A DNA stretch of 64,000 bases from Nostoc sp. CENA543. Lineage in GTDB: Bacteria; Cyanobacteriota; Cyanobacteriia; Cyanobacteriales; Nostocaceae. The DNA is taken from NCBI RefSeq assembly GCF_002896875.1, contig NZ_CP023278.1, positions 6,013,501 through 6,077,500 of the forward strand. Reading direction: 5' to 3'. Of this stretch, positions 1 to 9,139 are shown in pieces; the first letter of the stretch is position 1, and each line of letters starts with the position of its first letter. The translations under genes and the position numbers were made by a program. The notes below the pieces were generated by a model, which was not told the origin of the DNA, did not search any database, and worked only from the letters and a program-made list of their open reading frames with translations.

Positions 1-186
1 AGCATAAAGCTCATAGATTGCATCCCCTAAATATGCTAGAGCAGAGGGTGAGATTTGCTGTATTTGTCCCTGAGAAATTTGTTGTGTGAACTGTGCTGTG
101 TGTGCTAAGAGTGAGTCAGTCCAAGATGTATCTATTGGGGGATGTTCATCTTTACCATCTAATAACTCTTCCTCCTTTGACTTCAC
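1..186 (-). CDS. mrnC: Mini-ribonuclease III, 5' part only
   Basis: The first 62 codons of a minus-strand gene that runs off the left edge of the window. The translation contains SPSALAYLGDAIYELY, the characteristic start of the RNase III-like catalytic core of Mini-III, which matures 23S rRNA ends as a dimer and lacks a dsRNA-binding domain. The acidic D in YLGDA is a catalytic metal ligand in this family. The only in-frame start after the upstream stop is GTG at 186-184. A strong AGGAGG lies inside the reading frame just downstream, but the ATG behind it opens only an 8-codon frame. The assignment rests on about 20 conserved residues; the rest of the domain is outside the window. Confidence 0.72.
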   Translation of the reverse strand, partial: MKSKEEELLDGKDEHPPIDTSWTDSLLAHTAQFTQQISQGQIQQISPSALAYLGDAIYELYA

Positions 187-490
187 AACTTAAATATTCC
201 TTAGCTGATTGAATTTATATAGTATTTGTCTTGTAAAAATTCTCAAATCGGTTCTATTCTCTCACAACGGTGCTGTATTTATAGACTGATTATGTAGAAA
301 ACTATCAGGATTATTTGACAATTTTATCGCTATTTTTATACAGAATAAAAGTTTTCTCTTTCTGATTACATATTTCTAAATCTGCTGGCTTTTCCCTCTC
401 CCATTGGGAGGGGGAAAAGCCAGAGTATCGTAAAATTAAGCTATCCCATACATTGTTCGGAATAGCTTAATTAATTATTCGGCCAAGCGA
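187..490. other. Intergenic region with two hairpins
   Basis: AT-rich spacer between the Mini-III start and the end of the STAS gene. No coding frame is convincing. It should hold the promoter of the Mini-III gene. It contains a GC-rich near-perfect inverted repeat at 385-423 (arms CTGGCTTTTCCC... / ...GGGGAAAAGCCAG around ATT) and the terminator-like hairpin listed separately. Confidence 0.5.
438..468 (-). terminator. Probable terminator of the STAS gene
   Basis: Read on the minus strand, about 20 nt after the STAS stop codon, AAGCTATTCC pairs with GGGATAGCTT across a loop of about 11 nt, and AATTTT follows. The U-tract is short, so termination strength is uncertain. Confidence 0.5.
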
Positions 491-859
491 TCAAGACTGC
501 TTGATGTTGTCTAGAGCTGCTTCAACAGAGGTTTGCAGCGAGAGAAACTTCTCTAAGCGCACAAGCTTGACCGTTTGAGTTACACGGGCGTTAGTGACGA
601 TTTGCAAAGTTCCTTCGCCGTTTTGAGCTTGCTTGGCTAGCTGTACCAAAGCACCCAAACCAGAACTATCGACAAAATCAATTTGTGAAAGATCCAGAAT
701 GATGTGCTTTGGGCCTTCTTCAATTTTATTGCCTAGAACTTTGCGAAATGTCGGTTCAGAAAAGGCATCTAACAAACCTGTGAGGCGGAATAGCTGATAA
801 TTATCCCGTGCTTCACGAGTACCTCTCAGGCTGACGGTTAGATTTAGTGGTTCAGCAAT
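491..859 (-). CDS. STAS-domain anti-sigma factor antagonist
   Basis: Single STAS domain, about 122 aa, of the SpoIIAA/RsbV type. Such proteins bind and sequester an anti-sigma or switch-kinase partner and are controlled by phosphorylation of a Ser in the DSSGLGAL motif, which is present here after the buried strand HIILDLSQIDFVD. No partner kinase or phosphatase gene is adjacent. The start is unusual. The open frame extends upstream to 946, but that part looks non-coding. A perfect AGGAGG (865-870) sits 5 nt before an ATT codon (857-859), and homology-like sequence (AEPLNLTVSLRG) begins right there. The nearest canonical alternative is TTG at 892, with no ribosome site. The start given is the inferred ATT. 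Confidence 0.8.
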   Translation of the reverse strand: MAEPLNLTVSLRGTREARDNYQLFRLTGLLDAFSEPTFRKVLGNKIEEGPKHIILDLSQIDFVDSSGLGALVQLAKQAQNGEGTLQIVTNARVTQTVKLVRLEKFLSLQTSVEAALDNIKQS

Positions 860-938
860 AATTCCCTCCTCATGGTTAAAGTAAACGCTCAAGTATAGAT
901 GGTTTTTAGGCTTGTTGTCTATAGCCTGTTGGGGTATG

Positions 939-1011
939 AAAGGCAAAAGGCAAAAGGCAAAAATAAAAAGAGAATTCTTTTACCTTTTTACTTTTTACTT
1001 TTTACTTTTTA
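939..1011. repeat. Two heptamer (STRR-type) arrays
   Basis: About three AAAGGCA units (939-959) followed by four CTTTTTA units (984-1011), between the STAS gene and the end of carA. Degenerate tandem heptamers of this kind are typical of heterocystous cyanobacterial genomes. Confidence 0.8.
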
Positions 1012-1027
1012 CTTCTCTAGTCCTTTT

Positions 1028-2194
1028 TTAACTCACTTGAGCTGTAGTTGCTTGTCGTGCTGTTCGCATAGCTTGGACGAACTGCTCAAACAAGTAATCA
1101 GCGTCATGAGGGCCTGGACTAGCTTCTGGGTGGTACTGCACTGAGAAGATGGGCAAGGATTTGTGCTTTAATCCTGCAACAGTGCGATCGTTTAAGTTGA
1201 GGTGACTCACTTCCACAACTGCTTGCGGTAAGGAATCAGGATCAATCGCAAAGCTGTGGTTTTGGCTGGTAATCTCTATCCTTTGTGTCAACCCCGCAGG
1301 TTGGTTTAAACCCCGATGGCCGAATTTTAGCTTAAAGGTTTCTGCTCCCAAGGCATGACCCAAGATTTGGTGTCCCATACAAATACCAAAAATTGGTTTT
1401 TGACTTTGCAGCAAGGTTTTAGCTGTGGCTATACCTTCGGCAACTGCGGCTGGATCGCCAGGCCCGTTGGAAAGGAAGATACCATCTGGATTGTATTGAA
1501 GAATTTCTGCGGCTGGTGTATCGGCAGGTACAACAATCACGCGACAACCATAACTAGCCAAGCGGCGGAGAATATTGCGTTTCACACCAAAATCTAGGGC
1601 GACAACTGTCAAAGATTCTTGTTGATTGCTGGTTGTGGCTGGCTTAAATTCCCAAGCCGGGATTGTGGGATCTGACCATTCATACACTTGGCGCGTCGTC
1701 ACTTCTCGGACGAGATTTAACCCTGCCATGTTGGGGGCTGCTTGTACCTGTTCTAATAATTCTGCTTCATCTAAGATTTCTGTAGAAATACCACCATTCA
1801 TTGCGCCATACATCCGAATTTTGCGGGTGAGGGCGCGGGTGTCTATGCCATAGATCCCTGGAATTTGGTGTTGTTGCAGGTAGTCTGGTAGGGATTGTGA
1901 CGATCGCCAGTTACTCGGTTGATGACAAATATTGCGCGCGATCGCACCGCGTACCTGTGGCTTGGCTGATTCTTCGTCTTCTGGATTAACGCCAGTATTC
2001 CCCAATTCAGGATAGGTGAACACGACTATTTGACCGCAGTAACTGGGGTCAGTCAAGACTTCTTGATATCCAGTCATGCCAGTGTTAAACACGACTTCGC
2101 CGATGGTTGTTCCTGTCGCACCGAAAGACCAACCTCGGTAAGCAGTGCCATCTGCCAAAACTAGTAGAGCAGGAATTGTGTCAGACGGGGGCAT
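1028..2194 (-). CDS. carA: Carbamoyl-phosphate synthase small subunit
   Basis: Glutamine amidotransferase subunit (388 aa, normal length). It hydrolyses glutamine and passes ammonia to CarB for carbamoyl phosphate, feeding arginine and pyrimidine synthesis. The N-terminal CPSase small-chain domain ([13 protein letters not shown]) spans roughly residues 10-150. The class I amidotransferase domain follows, with Cys272 in FGICMGHQ and His355/Glu357 in YHPEASP forming the triad. carB is not in the window, as is common in cyanobacteria where the two genes are unlinked. The ATG at 2194 is well supported by the protein start but has no Shine-Dalgarno sequence: the bases before it are a heptamer repeat array. 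Confidence 0.97.
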   Translation of the reverse strand: MPPSDTIPALLVLADGTAYRGWSFGATGTTIGEVVFNTGMTGYQEVLTDPSYCGQIVVFTYPELGNTGVNPEDEESAKPQVRGAIARNICHQPSNWRSSQSLPDYLQQHQIPGIYGIDTRALTRKIRMYGAMNGGISTEILDEAELLEQVQAAPNMAGLNLVREVTTRQVYEWSDPTIPAWEFKPATTSNQQESLTVVALDFGVKRNILRRLASYGCRVIVVPADTPAAEILQYNPDGIFLSNGPGDPAAVAEGIATAKTLLQSQKPIFGICMGHQILGHALGAETFKLKFGHRGLNQPAGLTQRIEITSQNHSFAIDPDSLPQAVVEVSHLNLNDRTVAGLKHKSLPIFSVQYHPEASPGPHDADYLFEQFVQAMRTARQATTAQVS

Positions 2195-2605
2195 ATAAAT
2201 TCAAAATTCAAAATTCAAAATTCAAAATCCACAAAGGGCAGGGGTTATGGGGCATGGGGTCAAGTTTTACTTGTTTTCCTCTGCTTTTTATCCCAACCTT
2301 GTTTTCTTCTAGTACCTAGTACAGCAGGGACTAAAAACATTGAGTTAGCTAGAAAGCTCACAAAATTAACATTCTTTCTCTGTTTTGTTTGCCTTTTTGT
2401 ACTAGTCCCCAGTCTTTATCATATATACTGCGAGTGTTAATTATCCCATAAGTTGGTGAATTATGCGTTTCCCAAGAAATTAATTAAAAATTAAAATAGG
2501 GAAATAATGCGGAACTTTTGGGTTTTAAATTCTCCAATGGGGAATTAAATCTACAATGGGAATCGGTGGCAGGAGTCCTGGGACAGTTTCAATCAAGATT
2601 AAATT
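2195..2605. other. Divergent promoter region of carA and the protease gene
   Basis: About 410 bp between two divergent genes. Four TTCAAAA heptamers lie next to the carA start. The remainder is AT-rich with no coding frame that I trust, and no regulatory motif can be assigned with confidence. Confidence 0.5.
2200..2227. repeat. Heptamer array, 4 x TTCAAAA
   Basis: Four exact tandem copies. The array ends 6 bases upstream of the carA ATG, so it occupies the position of the ribosome binding site in the carA mRNA leader. Confidence 0.9.
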
Positions 2606-3688
2606 ATGCTTCAGCCCTTTTTTTCTCGTGCGACGCTGATTTTTCTGTCTGGTGCGATCGCAGTTGCGAGTGCCGGTTGTACGACAAATCAACCAAAAAC
2701 GTCTGTTTTGCGGAATCAGCAATCTGTGGTGACTGATGATCTGGCTACAGCCAAATCTCCGGCAGAACCTACGACTGCACCCAGCATCCCGACATCAACT
2801 AACCTGCCATCATCACCCCTAGAACCCAGTGCTTTTGAAATGGGACTAGATAAGGCAGCAGGTGCGACTAGTATTAGTCAATCGGCACAATCGCCGGATG
2901 ATTGGTATTTGGTGGCGAGTCAGTATCATGATGCGATTACTTTGATGCGAAAGGTGGAACGGCAAAGTCCAGAGTTTGCGATCGCCCAAGCTAAAATCAA
3001 TGAGTTTGAGGGGCAAATGAAGTATGCTATCCGCCAAGCTAATACGGCTGCTAAACCATCGCCTCGGTCTGTAGCGGTAGCTTCTCGCCCAGTTAAGGCG
3101 GCAAAGACTCGTCAGTCTGCACCTCCCATAGCAAATGCTACACCTGAATCTAAATTCACTATTCCTGTACCACCACCTGGAACAGAAGTATCCACAGAAA
3201 CAACAGGTTTTCCGGTATCGGCTGCTATTACTCCAGAAAGGGTATACATTGCCCCCATTAGACGGCGGGTTGGTGGTACACCTGTGGTGAGTGTGACCTT
3301 CAATGGTCAGCAACAGTTTGACATGATTGTTGATACTGGGGCAAGTGGCACAGTGATTACTCAAGCAATGGCCAATGCTTTGGGAGTGATCCCAGTGGGG
3401 AAAGCCAAAGCTAACACCGCTAGTTCTAGGGCGGTAGAATTTCCGATTGGTTATTTGGACTCGATGACTTTGGGGGGTGTGACAGTGAATCGTGTACCGG
3501 TGGCGATCGCTGGGACAGAATTAGAAACGGGTTTATTGGGACATGATTTTTTTGGTAATTACGATGTCACCATTAAACGCAACGTGGTAGAGTTCCGCCC
3601 GCAATCGCACTCAGATGCTAGTTCTGGAGGAATTGAACTAAATGTTCCAGCTTTGTCCAGGCAGTACCAGTCTGTAGAATCTCCTTAG
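2606..3688 (+). CDS. Lipoprotein with retropepsin-like aspartic protease domain
   Basis: 360-aa predicted envelope protein. The N-terminus has a hydrophobic segment ending in a lipobox-like SAGC, so lipid anchoring is likely. Residues about 30-200 are low-complexity (Ser/Thr/Pro/Ala). The C-terminal third is a clan AA aspartic protease domain with the active-site motif DTGAS (Asp243) in [15 protein letters not shown], and a second hydrophobic-Gly motif ([10 protein letters not shown]). Only one DTG is present, as in retroviral-type enzymes, so it should work as a dimer. Substrates are unknown. The last 71 bases overlap the 3' end of trpD on the opposite strand. Confidence 0.8.
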   Translation: MLQPFFSRATLIFLSGAIAVASAGCTTNQPKTSVLRNQQSVVTDDLATAKSPAEPTTAPSIPTSTNLPSSPLEPSAFEMGLDKAAGATSISQSAQSPDDWYLVASQYHDAITLMRKVERQSPEFAIAQAKINEFEGQMKYAIRQANTAAKPSPRSVAVASRPVKAAKTRQSAPPIANATPESKFTIPVPPPGTEVSTETTGFPVSAAITPERVYIAPIRRRVGGTPVVSVTFNGQQQFDMIVDTGASGTVITQAMANALGVIPVGKAKANTASSRAVEFPIGYLDSMTLGGVTVNRVPVAIAGTELETGLLGHDFFGNYDVTIKRNVVEFRPQSHSDASSGGIELNVPALSRQYQSVESP

Positions 3689-4700
3689 CCGCTTTCACAC
3701 CTTGGGTATGGTCTAATAAGGGAATCGCACCCGCTACCTGTAGTGCTAAGGACGCATTGAGGGCTACAGCGTCTTGTTGTGCCTGAGTGCCTTTGCCTTG
3801 TAGCACTGCTTTTAAAATGACGGCGTTTTCTTGCACATCGCCACCTTTGAGGGCTGTAATTGGTGCAGGCGTTACGCCAACTTCTTGAGGATTAATGGTA
3901 GTTAGCTTAACTTCACCATCCGATAACACTGCTAAATCCGTTAAATCACCTAAACCCGCTTCATCTAATCTTTCCCTGCCGTGGAGAACAATCGCCTTTT
4001 CCTTGCCTAAATTTTGTAAAGCTTGGGCAACGGTTTCTAAAAGTTTGGGTGTAAATAAACCTACTACTTGCCCAGTGGGACGCAAGGGATTTACTAAGGG
4101 GCCAAGTAAATTAAACACTGTGCGAATTCTTAAAGTCCGGCGTAATTGTGCCACAGCTTTCAATGCGGGATGCCAACCAGGGGCAAATAAAAAGGTGATC
4201 CCGACTTCTTGTAGTGCAGCTTGGACTTTTTCACTAGGCGCGTTTAAATTCACGCCCAACGCCTCTAAAACATCAGCACTGCCTGTTAAACTCGATGCTG
4301 AACGATTACCATGTTTGGCAACAGGTACATCATAAGCCGCCACCACAAAAGCCACGGCTGTAGAAATGTTGAAAGTGGAAGAACCATCACCACCAGTTCC
4401 GCAAGTATCTATTACAGTGCTGAGTGCTGGGTGCTGAGTGCTGAGTGTGGAAGCGTTCCCAGTCCCCATTTTCGACTGCGATTGTAGAACTTCAGCCATA
4501 CCTGTGAGTTCTTCGGCGGAAACACCCTTAAAGTTGAGTGCAGTTAAGATTGCACCGGATAATTCTGGAGGGATGGCTTCACTCAGCCAACCTTGCATTA
4601 ATTCTGCGGCTTGAGTGCGACTGAGGGATTGACCATCAATTAGCTGTTGTAAGAGAAGATAGGGTTCTAGGGAGGCGGTGGTAGCAGCAGAAGTTGTCAT
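3618..4700 (-). CDS. trpD: Anthranilate phosphoribosyltransferase
   Basis: Second step of tryptophan synthesis: transfers phosphoribose from PRPP to anthranilate. 360 aa. The PRPP-binding loop [13 protein letters not shown] and the following [21 protein letters not shown] are intact, with a helical N-terminal dimerisation domain before them. Residues about 82-96 ([14 protein letters not shown]), just upstream of the glycine loop, are encoded by a heptamer repeat and look like a tolerated insertion between the N-terminal and catalytic domains. No other trp gene is adjacent. The ATG at 4700 is the natural start. Confidence 0.95.
   Translation of the reverse strand: MTTSAATTASLEPYLLLQQLIDGQSLSRTQAAELMQGWLSEAIPPELSGAILTALNFKGVSAEELTGMAEVLQSQSKMGTGNASTLSTQHPALSTVIDTCGTGGDGSSTFNISTAVAFVVAAYDVPVAKHGNRSASSLTGSADVLEALGVNLNAPSEKVQAALQEVGITFLFAPGWHPALKAVAQLRRTLRIRTVFNLLGPLVNPLRPTGQVVGLFTPKLLETVAQALQNLGKEKAIVLHGRERLDEAGLGDLTDLAVLSDGEVKLTTINPQEVGVTPAPITALKGGDVQENAVILKAVLQGKGTQAQQDAVALNASLALQVAGAIPLLDHTQGVKAAKEILQTGTAWTKLEHLVQFLQN
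4417..4451. repeat. Heptamer array inside trpD
   Basis: Five tandem units (GTGCTGA, GTGCTGG, GTGCTGA, GTGCTGA, GTGTGGA) within the trpD reading frame. Similar heptamers occur in non-coding DNA of this window, for example after 55742. Confidence 0.85.
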
Positions 4701-4782
4701 AATTAGAGTGATAACTGTTACAGATAATTACAAGAATTGTGTATGGCAGTTATCCTATCGAAAAATTGCACCCTCTCAAAAG

Positions 4783-5670
4783 TTAAATCAAAATATCAAG
4801 CTGCAACTGCAAAGCAGAATGAGTCTTGTTATCTTTATCTATTTTTTTCTCAGCATTACATTTAAATTTGTAGTTAGTAATGAATAACTCTTTACCTTTT
4901 GCTGCTTTTCCTTGCTTATAGTTATTCATGCCATATTGTAATTCCCATTCGTAGATATGAGCATATTTAAGGTTTTCCCTAATTTGCGGTGAATCATCGT
5001 AAGTAATTAGCCATTGATGATGGCATTGTTTTAATATTTCAGCAAATCTTTGATGGTCGAAAGATGTATGTAAATCGCCATCTTTTCCATATAATTTGGA
5101 TTTTGTAGCACTGAAATATGGTGGATCTAAAAATAAAAATACATTATCACCTTTGGCTTTTACAAGTTCACTGTAGTCCAAATTAGTTATTTGAATATCC
5201 CCATCTAAAATAGTTTCTAGTTTCTCTAATCTTTCTATAGAAGAATATGTAAATCTTTTATGAAAAGCTTCCTGGGAAAATCCTCCTGATTCTACTGTGC
5301 CAGAAAATGTAATTCGATTGAGTACAAAAAAGCGAACTGCTCTTTCTAAATCAGATAGGCTCTTAACATCCACATTAGTTAATTCTGTAAATAGTAATTT
5401 ACCATCGGTATATTTATCTTTAATTTGCTGTATTTCTTTAACTAACTGCACTAGCTCAGATTGAGCGATTTTCCAAAATAAAAATAACTCTTGATTTAAA
5501 TCATTAATCCAAAATTTTAGATGAGGAAACTTTTGCTTAAGATAAATAAAGACTGAACCACCGCCTATAAATGGTTCACGAAATTCAGTAAAACTTTCTG
5601 GTAGATATTCAACTATTTGATTGATGGCTTTTGATTTACCGCCAGGATAGCGGAGAGGGCTTTTGAGCAT
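4783..5670 (-). CDS. Dam-type adenine-N6 DNA methyltransferase
   Basis: 295 aa, D12/Dam class (alpha group). It has the order FxGxG-like SAM motif (PFIGGGSV, residues 34-40) followed by catalytic motif IV DPPY (182-185). The N-terminal SPLRYPGGKSKA and the late TYDDSPQIREN segment are also typical. It transfers a methyl group from SAM to adenine; the target sequence cannot be read from the protein, although GATC is common in this group. It lies 16 bp downstream of, and on the same strand as, a putative endonuclease gene, which suggests a type II restriction-modification unit. Both genes are richer in A+T than neighbouring housekeeping genes, consistent with acquisition. Confidence 0.9.
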   Translation of the reverse strand: MLKSPLRYPGGKSKAINQIVEYLPESFTEFREPFIGGGSVFIYLKQKFPHLKFWINDLNQELFLFWKIAQSELVQLVKEIQQIKDKYTDGKLLFTELTNVDVKSLSDLERAVRFFVLNRITFSGTVESGGFSQEAFHKRFTYSSIERLEKLETILDGDIQITNLDYSELVKAKGDNVFLFLDPPYFSATKSKLYGKDGDLHTSFDHQRFAEILKQCHHQWLITYDDSPQIRENLKYAHIYEWELQYGMNNYKQGKAAKGKELFITNYKFKCNAEKKIDKDNKTHSALQLQLDILI

Positions 5671-5686
5671 TGGTAATATTTTGTGG

Positions 5687-6823
5687 TTAAGAGTTACTAG
5701 TTATTTCTATCTTTAACTTATGGTTATTTTCAGCCTCCAAAAATAGTCTTTTAATTATTTCCTTTTGTTTGTGGCTGAAAATTTTATTGTTGAGCTTGAT
5801 AAAAGCTTCCAATTCTTGATTTGAAGCATCTGGAAATATTATAGAGCCTATAATATTTTTACCAGTTAACTTTAATTTTGCAATAAATGATACTGACACA
5901 CCATTACAAATTAAAGAATCCAAATTAGAAAATAGAATTAATTTGAACAAACCATCTTGAATATCAGGTAACTTGGGTAAAGATGATGTTGAGGAGTTTT
6001 TTGACTCTTGTATGATGTATATATTATCTTCAAATAATATTTCATCTGGAGTCAAATAATAAGTCCCTCCCAGATAGTTCTCAATGCTAAAAGTTGCTTT
6101 TAATCCATCTACTAAATGTTCAAGTTTATGAGAAGTCATTAACTCTCTTTGACTAGCAAGCTGTGATTTTCTCAGGGAAATATTTTTAAATTCTTCAAAT
6201 TCATTAATTATTCTTGTTAAATATTTGTCCAATCCAAGACGTGAATGAACGTTAACGTGAGTGCTATTAGAAATAGAATCATAAGAATCTAAAGCTTTTT
6301 CAAAAATAGCTGCAAACCTTTCTTCAAATAAATATTTATTCCAGTGTAAAGCACTTTGTTTATACGCTAATATCTCATTGATTTGAGAGTTAACTAGTTC
6401 GGAATCAAATTGTTGTCTACTGAGTTTGTCTCGATGTGACTGATTTTTCTTGTTACTCCTCTCTGCTGTTTTATAGTAAGCAAGCACGATGTAAATATTT
6501 AACAAATTCATCCAAGATATCGTAGAATATTGAATAATATCTCTATCCCCATCTTTACCCTCATCTTTGATAACAGGAATAATTGTTATTACTTTAGATG
6601 AAATATATGTATTATAAATTCTTGCAAGAGGGTAACTTCGTGTTCTCTTTGGTGATACCCATTTTGAATAAGCAATTTCTGTGGTCTGTGTCTTGATTAA
6701 TCCATAACTACTTGCTTGATTGATATCAAATACATCTAAACTAAATTCTTTTAAAGTTTCATGCAAGTATGTTTTATATATGACACCCTTAATAAACCCA
6801 GTAAAATTAAGATATTCTAGCAT
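5687..6823 (-). CDS. Putative type II restriction endonuclease (PD-(D/E)xK)
   Basis: 378 aa, family not recognised by eye. The case for an endonuclease is twofold. It is the first gene of a two-gene unit with a DNA methylase. In its C-terminal half it also contains P259-D260, then 12 residues, then E273-S-K275, which fits the PD-(D/E)xK nuclease core, with the acidic/lysine pair on a predicted beta strand (IYIIQESK). The N-terminal half (KDEGKDGDRDIIQYS near residues 87-100) and the Lys/Asn-rich middle have no function that I can assign. The gene is strikingly AT-rich. Alternatively it could be a regulatory or unrelated cargo protein. Confidence 0.65.
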   Translation of the reverse strand: MLEYLNFTGFIKGVIYKTYLHETLKEFSLDVFDINQASSYGLIKTQTTEIAYSKWVSPKRTRSYPLARIYNTYISSKVITIIPVIKDEGKDGDRDIIQYSTISWMNLLNIYIVLAYYKTAERSNKKNQSHRDKLSRQQFDSELVNSQINEILAYKQSALHWNKYLFEERFAAIFEKALDSYDSISNSTHVNVHSRLGLDKYLTRIINEFEEFKNISLRKSQLASQRELMTSHKLEHLVDGLKATFSIENYLGGTYYLTPDEILFEDNIYIIQESKNSSTSSLPKLPDIQDGLFKLILFSNLDSLICNGVSVSFIAKLKLTGKNIIGSIIFPDASNQELEAFIKLNNKIFSHKQKEIIKRLFLEAENNHKLKIEITSNS

Positions 6824-7028
6824 TCCTTTAAGCAGTTATTGACCATCATAAAATACTAATCGATATTAGCTATTAAATTATAAATATGCACGACAATCAT
6901 AAAATAGTTATTATCACGGTAGAATTGAGTGAGTGAATAACACGATTTTATAATAAGCTAAAATAGGTCGGCTTTTGCTGTAGATTTTATTTAATTAAGT
7001 GAATTAGAGTAGTTAACCTATCATATTT

Positions 7029-7730
7029 ATGTCTCGTTCTGCTCCCTATCAACCATTATTGTTGCGAATTCTGCATGGTGTGAGTGGTATTTTAGCGATC
7101 GCCGCCATCATTACCGGATTTTTAGTTTACAATACTTTCGATGGCAGATTCGGTAAAATCCTCATCCCCCGCATCAGTACCATTATCGATATTCACGGGA
7201 CTTTTGCAGTTTTTTTCTTGATTGTGTTTCCAGCGATCGCGCTGTATAGTTTTCATGCAGGAAACAAACGACTGTTGCAAGGGGATTCTTTCCAAAACTT
7301 AAGTCAGGTTGGTAGACCGATTTGGTGGGTGAGTTTGCAAAGAATTGCTAATACTCTAATGTTGCTAGCCTCTGTTTTCGCCTTAATTTCCGGCAGAATG
7401 ATGAAAGAAGAATGGCTACCAACAGGAGAGTTAAATCACGTTTGGTATTATTTGCATTTGTCAGCTTGGGTGGTGATGGTTGTCTGTTTGGCTATTCATC
7501 TTTTGATGTCTAGCAAGGTGGGTGGTGTACCTTTATTAGTTTCGATGTTTGTGTTCAAGGTGCGTCCTGAAGATAAGCCTAGTCGTTGGTGGGATGATTT
7601 GCGCGCTTGGTGGGGAAATTTATCAGCTAACTTTGGCGTAGGCAATAATTTGCTTTTGCGAGTTTTAGAGATAATTGTATTAGTGGGAATTTTGATGGCG
7701 TTTGTTTTACCTTTGGTGGCTGGGGGTTGA
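7029..7730 (+). CDS. Membrane b-type cytochrome (b561/FdnI-like)
   Basis: 233-aa integral membrane protein with about five hydrophobic segments. Histidines in or next to membrane helices are candidate haem ligands: H16 (RILHGVSG), H56 (DIHGTFAV), H76, H143 (YLHLSAW) and H157 (LAIHLLMS). The pattern fits four-helix di-haem cytochromes of the b561/formate-dehydrogenase gamma superfamily, which move electrons across or within the membrane. No partner dehydrogenase is adjacent, so donor and acceptor are unknown. It is a single-gene unit, with an IS element inserted about 10 bp beyond its stop codon. Confidence 0.75.
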   Translation: MSRSAPYQPLLLRILHGVSGILAIAAIITGFLVYNTFDGRFGKILIPRISTIIDIHGTFAVFFLIVFPAIALYSFHAGNKRLLQGDSFQNLSQVGRPIWWVSLQRIANTLMLLASVFALISGRMMKEEWLPTGELNHVWYYLHLSAWVVMVVCLAIHLLMSSKVGGVPLLVSMFVFKVRPEDKPSRWWDDLRAWWGNLSANFGVGNNLLLRVLEIIVLVGILMAFVLPLVAGG

Positions 7731-7743
7731 TAGTATTTTTTAA

Positions 7744-9139
7744 CTCACATCTTGCACCTGGAAATCTGGATGTCAAAACCATGACTACGTGCAAGGGGAG
7801 TTAGGCGTTCAATGTGAAGTAAAAGAAGATACACAACCATTTGTGGAAAAATAGACTCAAGGGCAGTTTGTGCAGCCTGACCCCAATCAGGTGGCGATGG
7901 GGACTGAAAATGCAGATAAGTCCAATGAGCAATCAGGTATGCAGCTAGAGAAAGAATTAGCCAGCGATACATCCCCTTGAGAGTTCCTTGCCCAAAACGG
8001 TGCAAGCCAAAACGATGCTTTGCGGTTTTAAACCACCCCTCAATCTGCCAACGACGCTTACCCCACCACTTAAGAGTAGAAGCTTTCATGGGACGGGTAG
8101 ACAAAACAAATCGTTTTTCTAGCTTGCCGTTATCACGCTTTAAGTAATACCACGAAACAGTAACAGGGAACTTTAAACCAAACAGATAAACCTGTTGCCC
8201 CTGCTTATGTAAACGTCTGATAAGTCTGCCATCGGCTAACTTACGACTGATAGATACACCTGTAACAGCATGATATTTAAGCTGACGTACACCCTCAAGA
8301 AACTCTACACTACCAAAAGCAGTATCTGCTAAAATAATAGTCTGAAATTGTTGAGTTAAAGATTGAGGTAAACGTTTCACAAGTTTCAATCCAAGCTGTG
8401 CTGGGGATGGCGTTCCCTTACCCCTCCAAACACGAAAATTCCAAGGAATACGCCATCTTCCTATAACTAAATAAACGACAACTATATGTAAACCACGCTT
8501 GCCGTTGTAAACTCTAATTAAGTCCCCAAATTCTGAGAACTTTCCCCGCTTTTCTAACGTTGTTAAGTCAATAATGACTTGTAAAAAAGGTTTCCTTCCT
8601 GGAGTTGATGACGATAATATCTTTAAAACTGCTTCTAATGCGTGGTGACGGATTACTTTAATCATTTTCCTTGTTGACCAAGGGTTTATGTTTAAGAATC
8701 TGCTGATTGCGCTTGAAGATTTTGTCTGACTGTGTTCGGGTAACGGGTGTCCTTGTGCCTCTAAAAATAAAGTCAGCATCGCTTCTAAATTATCTTTCTG
8801 ATACTGCGTCGGCATCAATTCTTTGAGGGTGTAAACTAGGTTTTGGGCGTGGGCAAGCATTTTTCTTGCTTTTTATCGAATCTACATTTCACGCCTTTTC
8901 TCTCATGTTTTAAGCTTCAAAAGCAACCCTGACGATTTCATGTTGGTCATCTCCTTGCTTATGACGCTCAAAGCATCATCCCAGCATTTTGTTATCTCTG
9001 CGGTTAAATACGTAAAAATGCTAGTTACTGAGTATATTTAGTTACAAAGGCATTTTCCTTATGCTTCTTCCGTTACTGTAATCTTTTGCGCTGTTTATTC
9101 ACTTTTTATGTGTTTACACAGCTAGGTGCAAGATATGAG
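7744..9139. mobile_element. Complete IS element, IS701/IS4-like
   Basis: About 1.4 kb. The outer ends are inverted repeats: CTCACATCTTGCACCT at the left (7744-7759) and its complement at the right (9124-9139), with one mismatch. TTAA flanks both ends (7740-7743 and 9140-9143). This fits the YTAR 4-bp target duplication that I recall for the IS701 family, although TTAA is palindromic and could also be part of the repeat. One transposase gene fills the left part. About 260 bp of non-coding DNA separates its start from the right end. The transposase stop codon lies within the left repeat. Confidence 0.85.
7745..8860 (-). CDS. DDE transposase, IS4/IS701 superfamily
   Basis: 371 aa, apparently intact. 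The DDE residues are readable: first Asp in IIDLTTLEKRG, second in ILADTAFGS, and the Glu in the C-terminal signature WQIEGWFKTAKHRFG, which matches the R/Y-E-K pattern of IS4-type enzymes. The middle is rich in beta-strand-like hydrophobic stretches, as expected for an RNase H fold with an inserted beta domain. It lies inside well-conserved inverted repeats, so the element could be active. The ATG at 8860 is used. Confidence 0.92.
   Translation of the reverse strand: MLAHAQNLVYTLKELMPTQYQKDNLEAMLTLFLEAQGHPLPEHSQTKSSSAISRFLNINPWSTRKMIKVIRHHALEAVLKILSSSTPGRKPFLQVIIDLTTLEKRGKFSEFGDLIRVYNGKRGLHIVVVYLVIGRWRIPWNFRVWRGKGTPSPAQLGLKLVKRLPQSLTQQFQTIILADTAFGSVEFLEGVRQLKYHAVTGVSISRKLADGRLIRRLHKQGQQVYLFGLKFPVTVSWYYLKRDNGKLEKRFVLSTRPMKASTLKWWGKRRWQIEGWFKTAKHRFGLHRFGQGTLKGMYRWLILSLAAYLIAHWTYLHFQSPSPPDWGQAAQTALESIFPQMVVYLLLLHIERLTPLARSHGFDIQISRCKM

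Noticed and set aside
2846-3364. 172-codon frame antisense to the lipoprotein protease gene
   Set aside because: The sense strand has a signal peptide and an aspartic protease motif; the antisense product is Ser/Arg/Cys-rich without any motif.
3895-4335. 146-codon frame antisense to trpD
   Set aside because: trpD motifs are on the other strand; the antisense frame is a codon-bias shadow.
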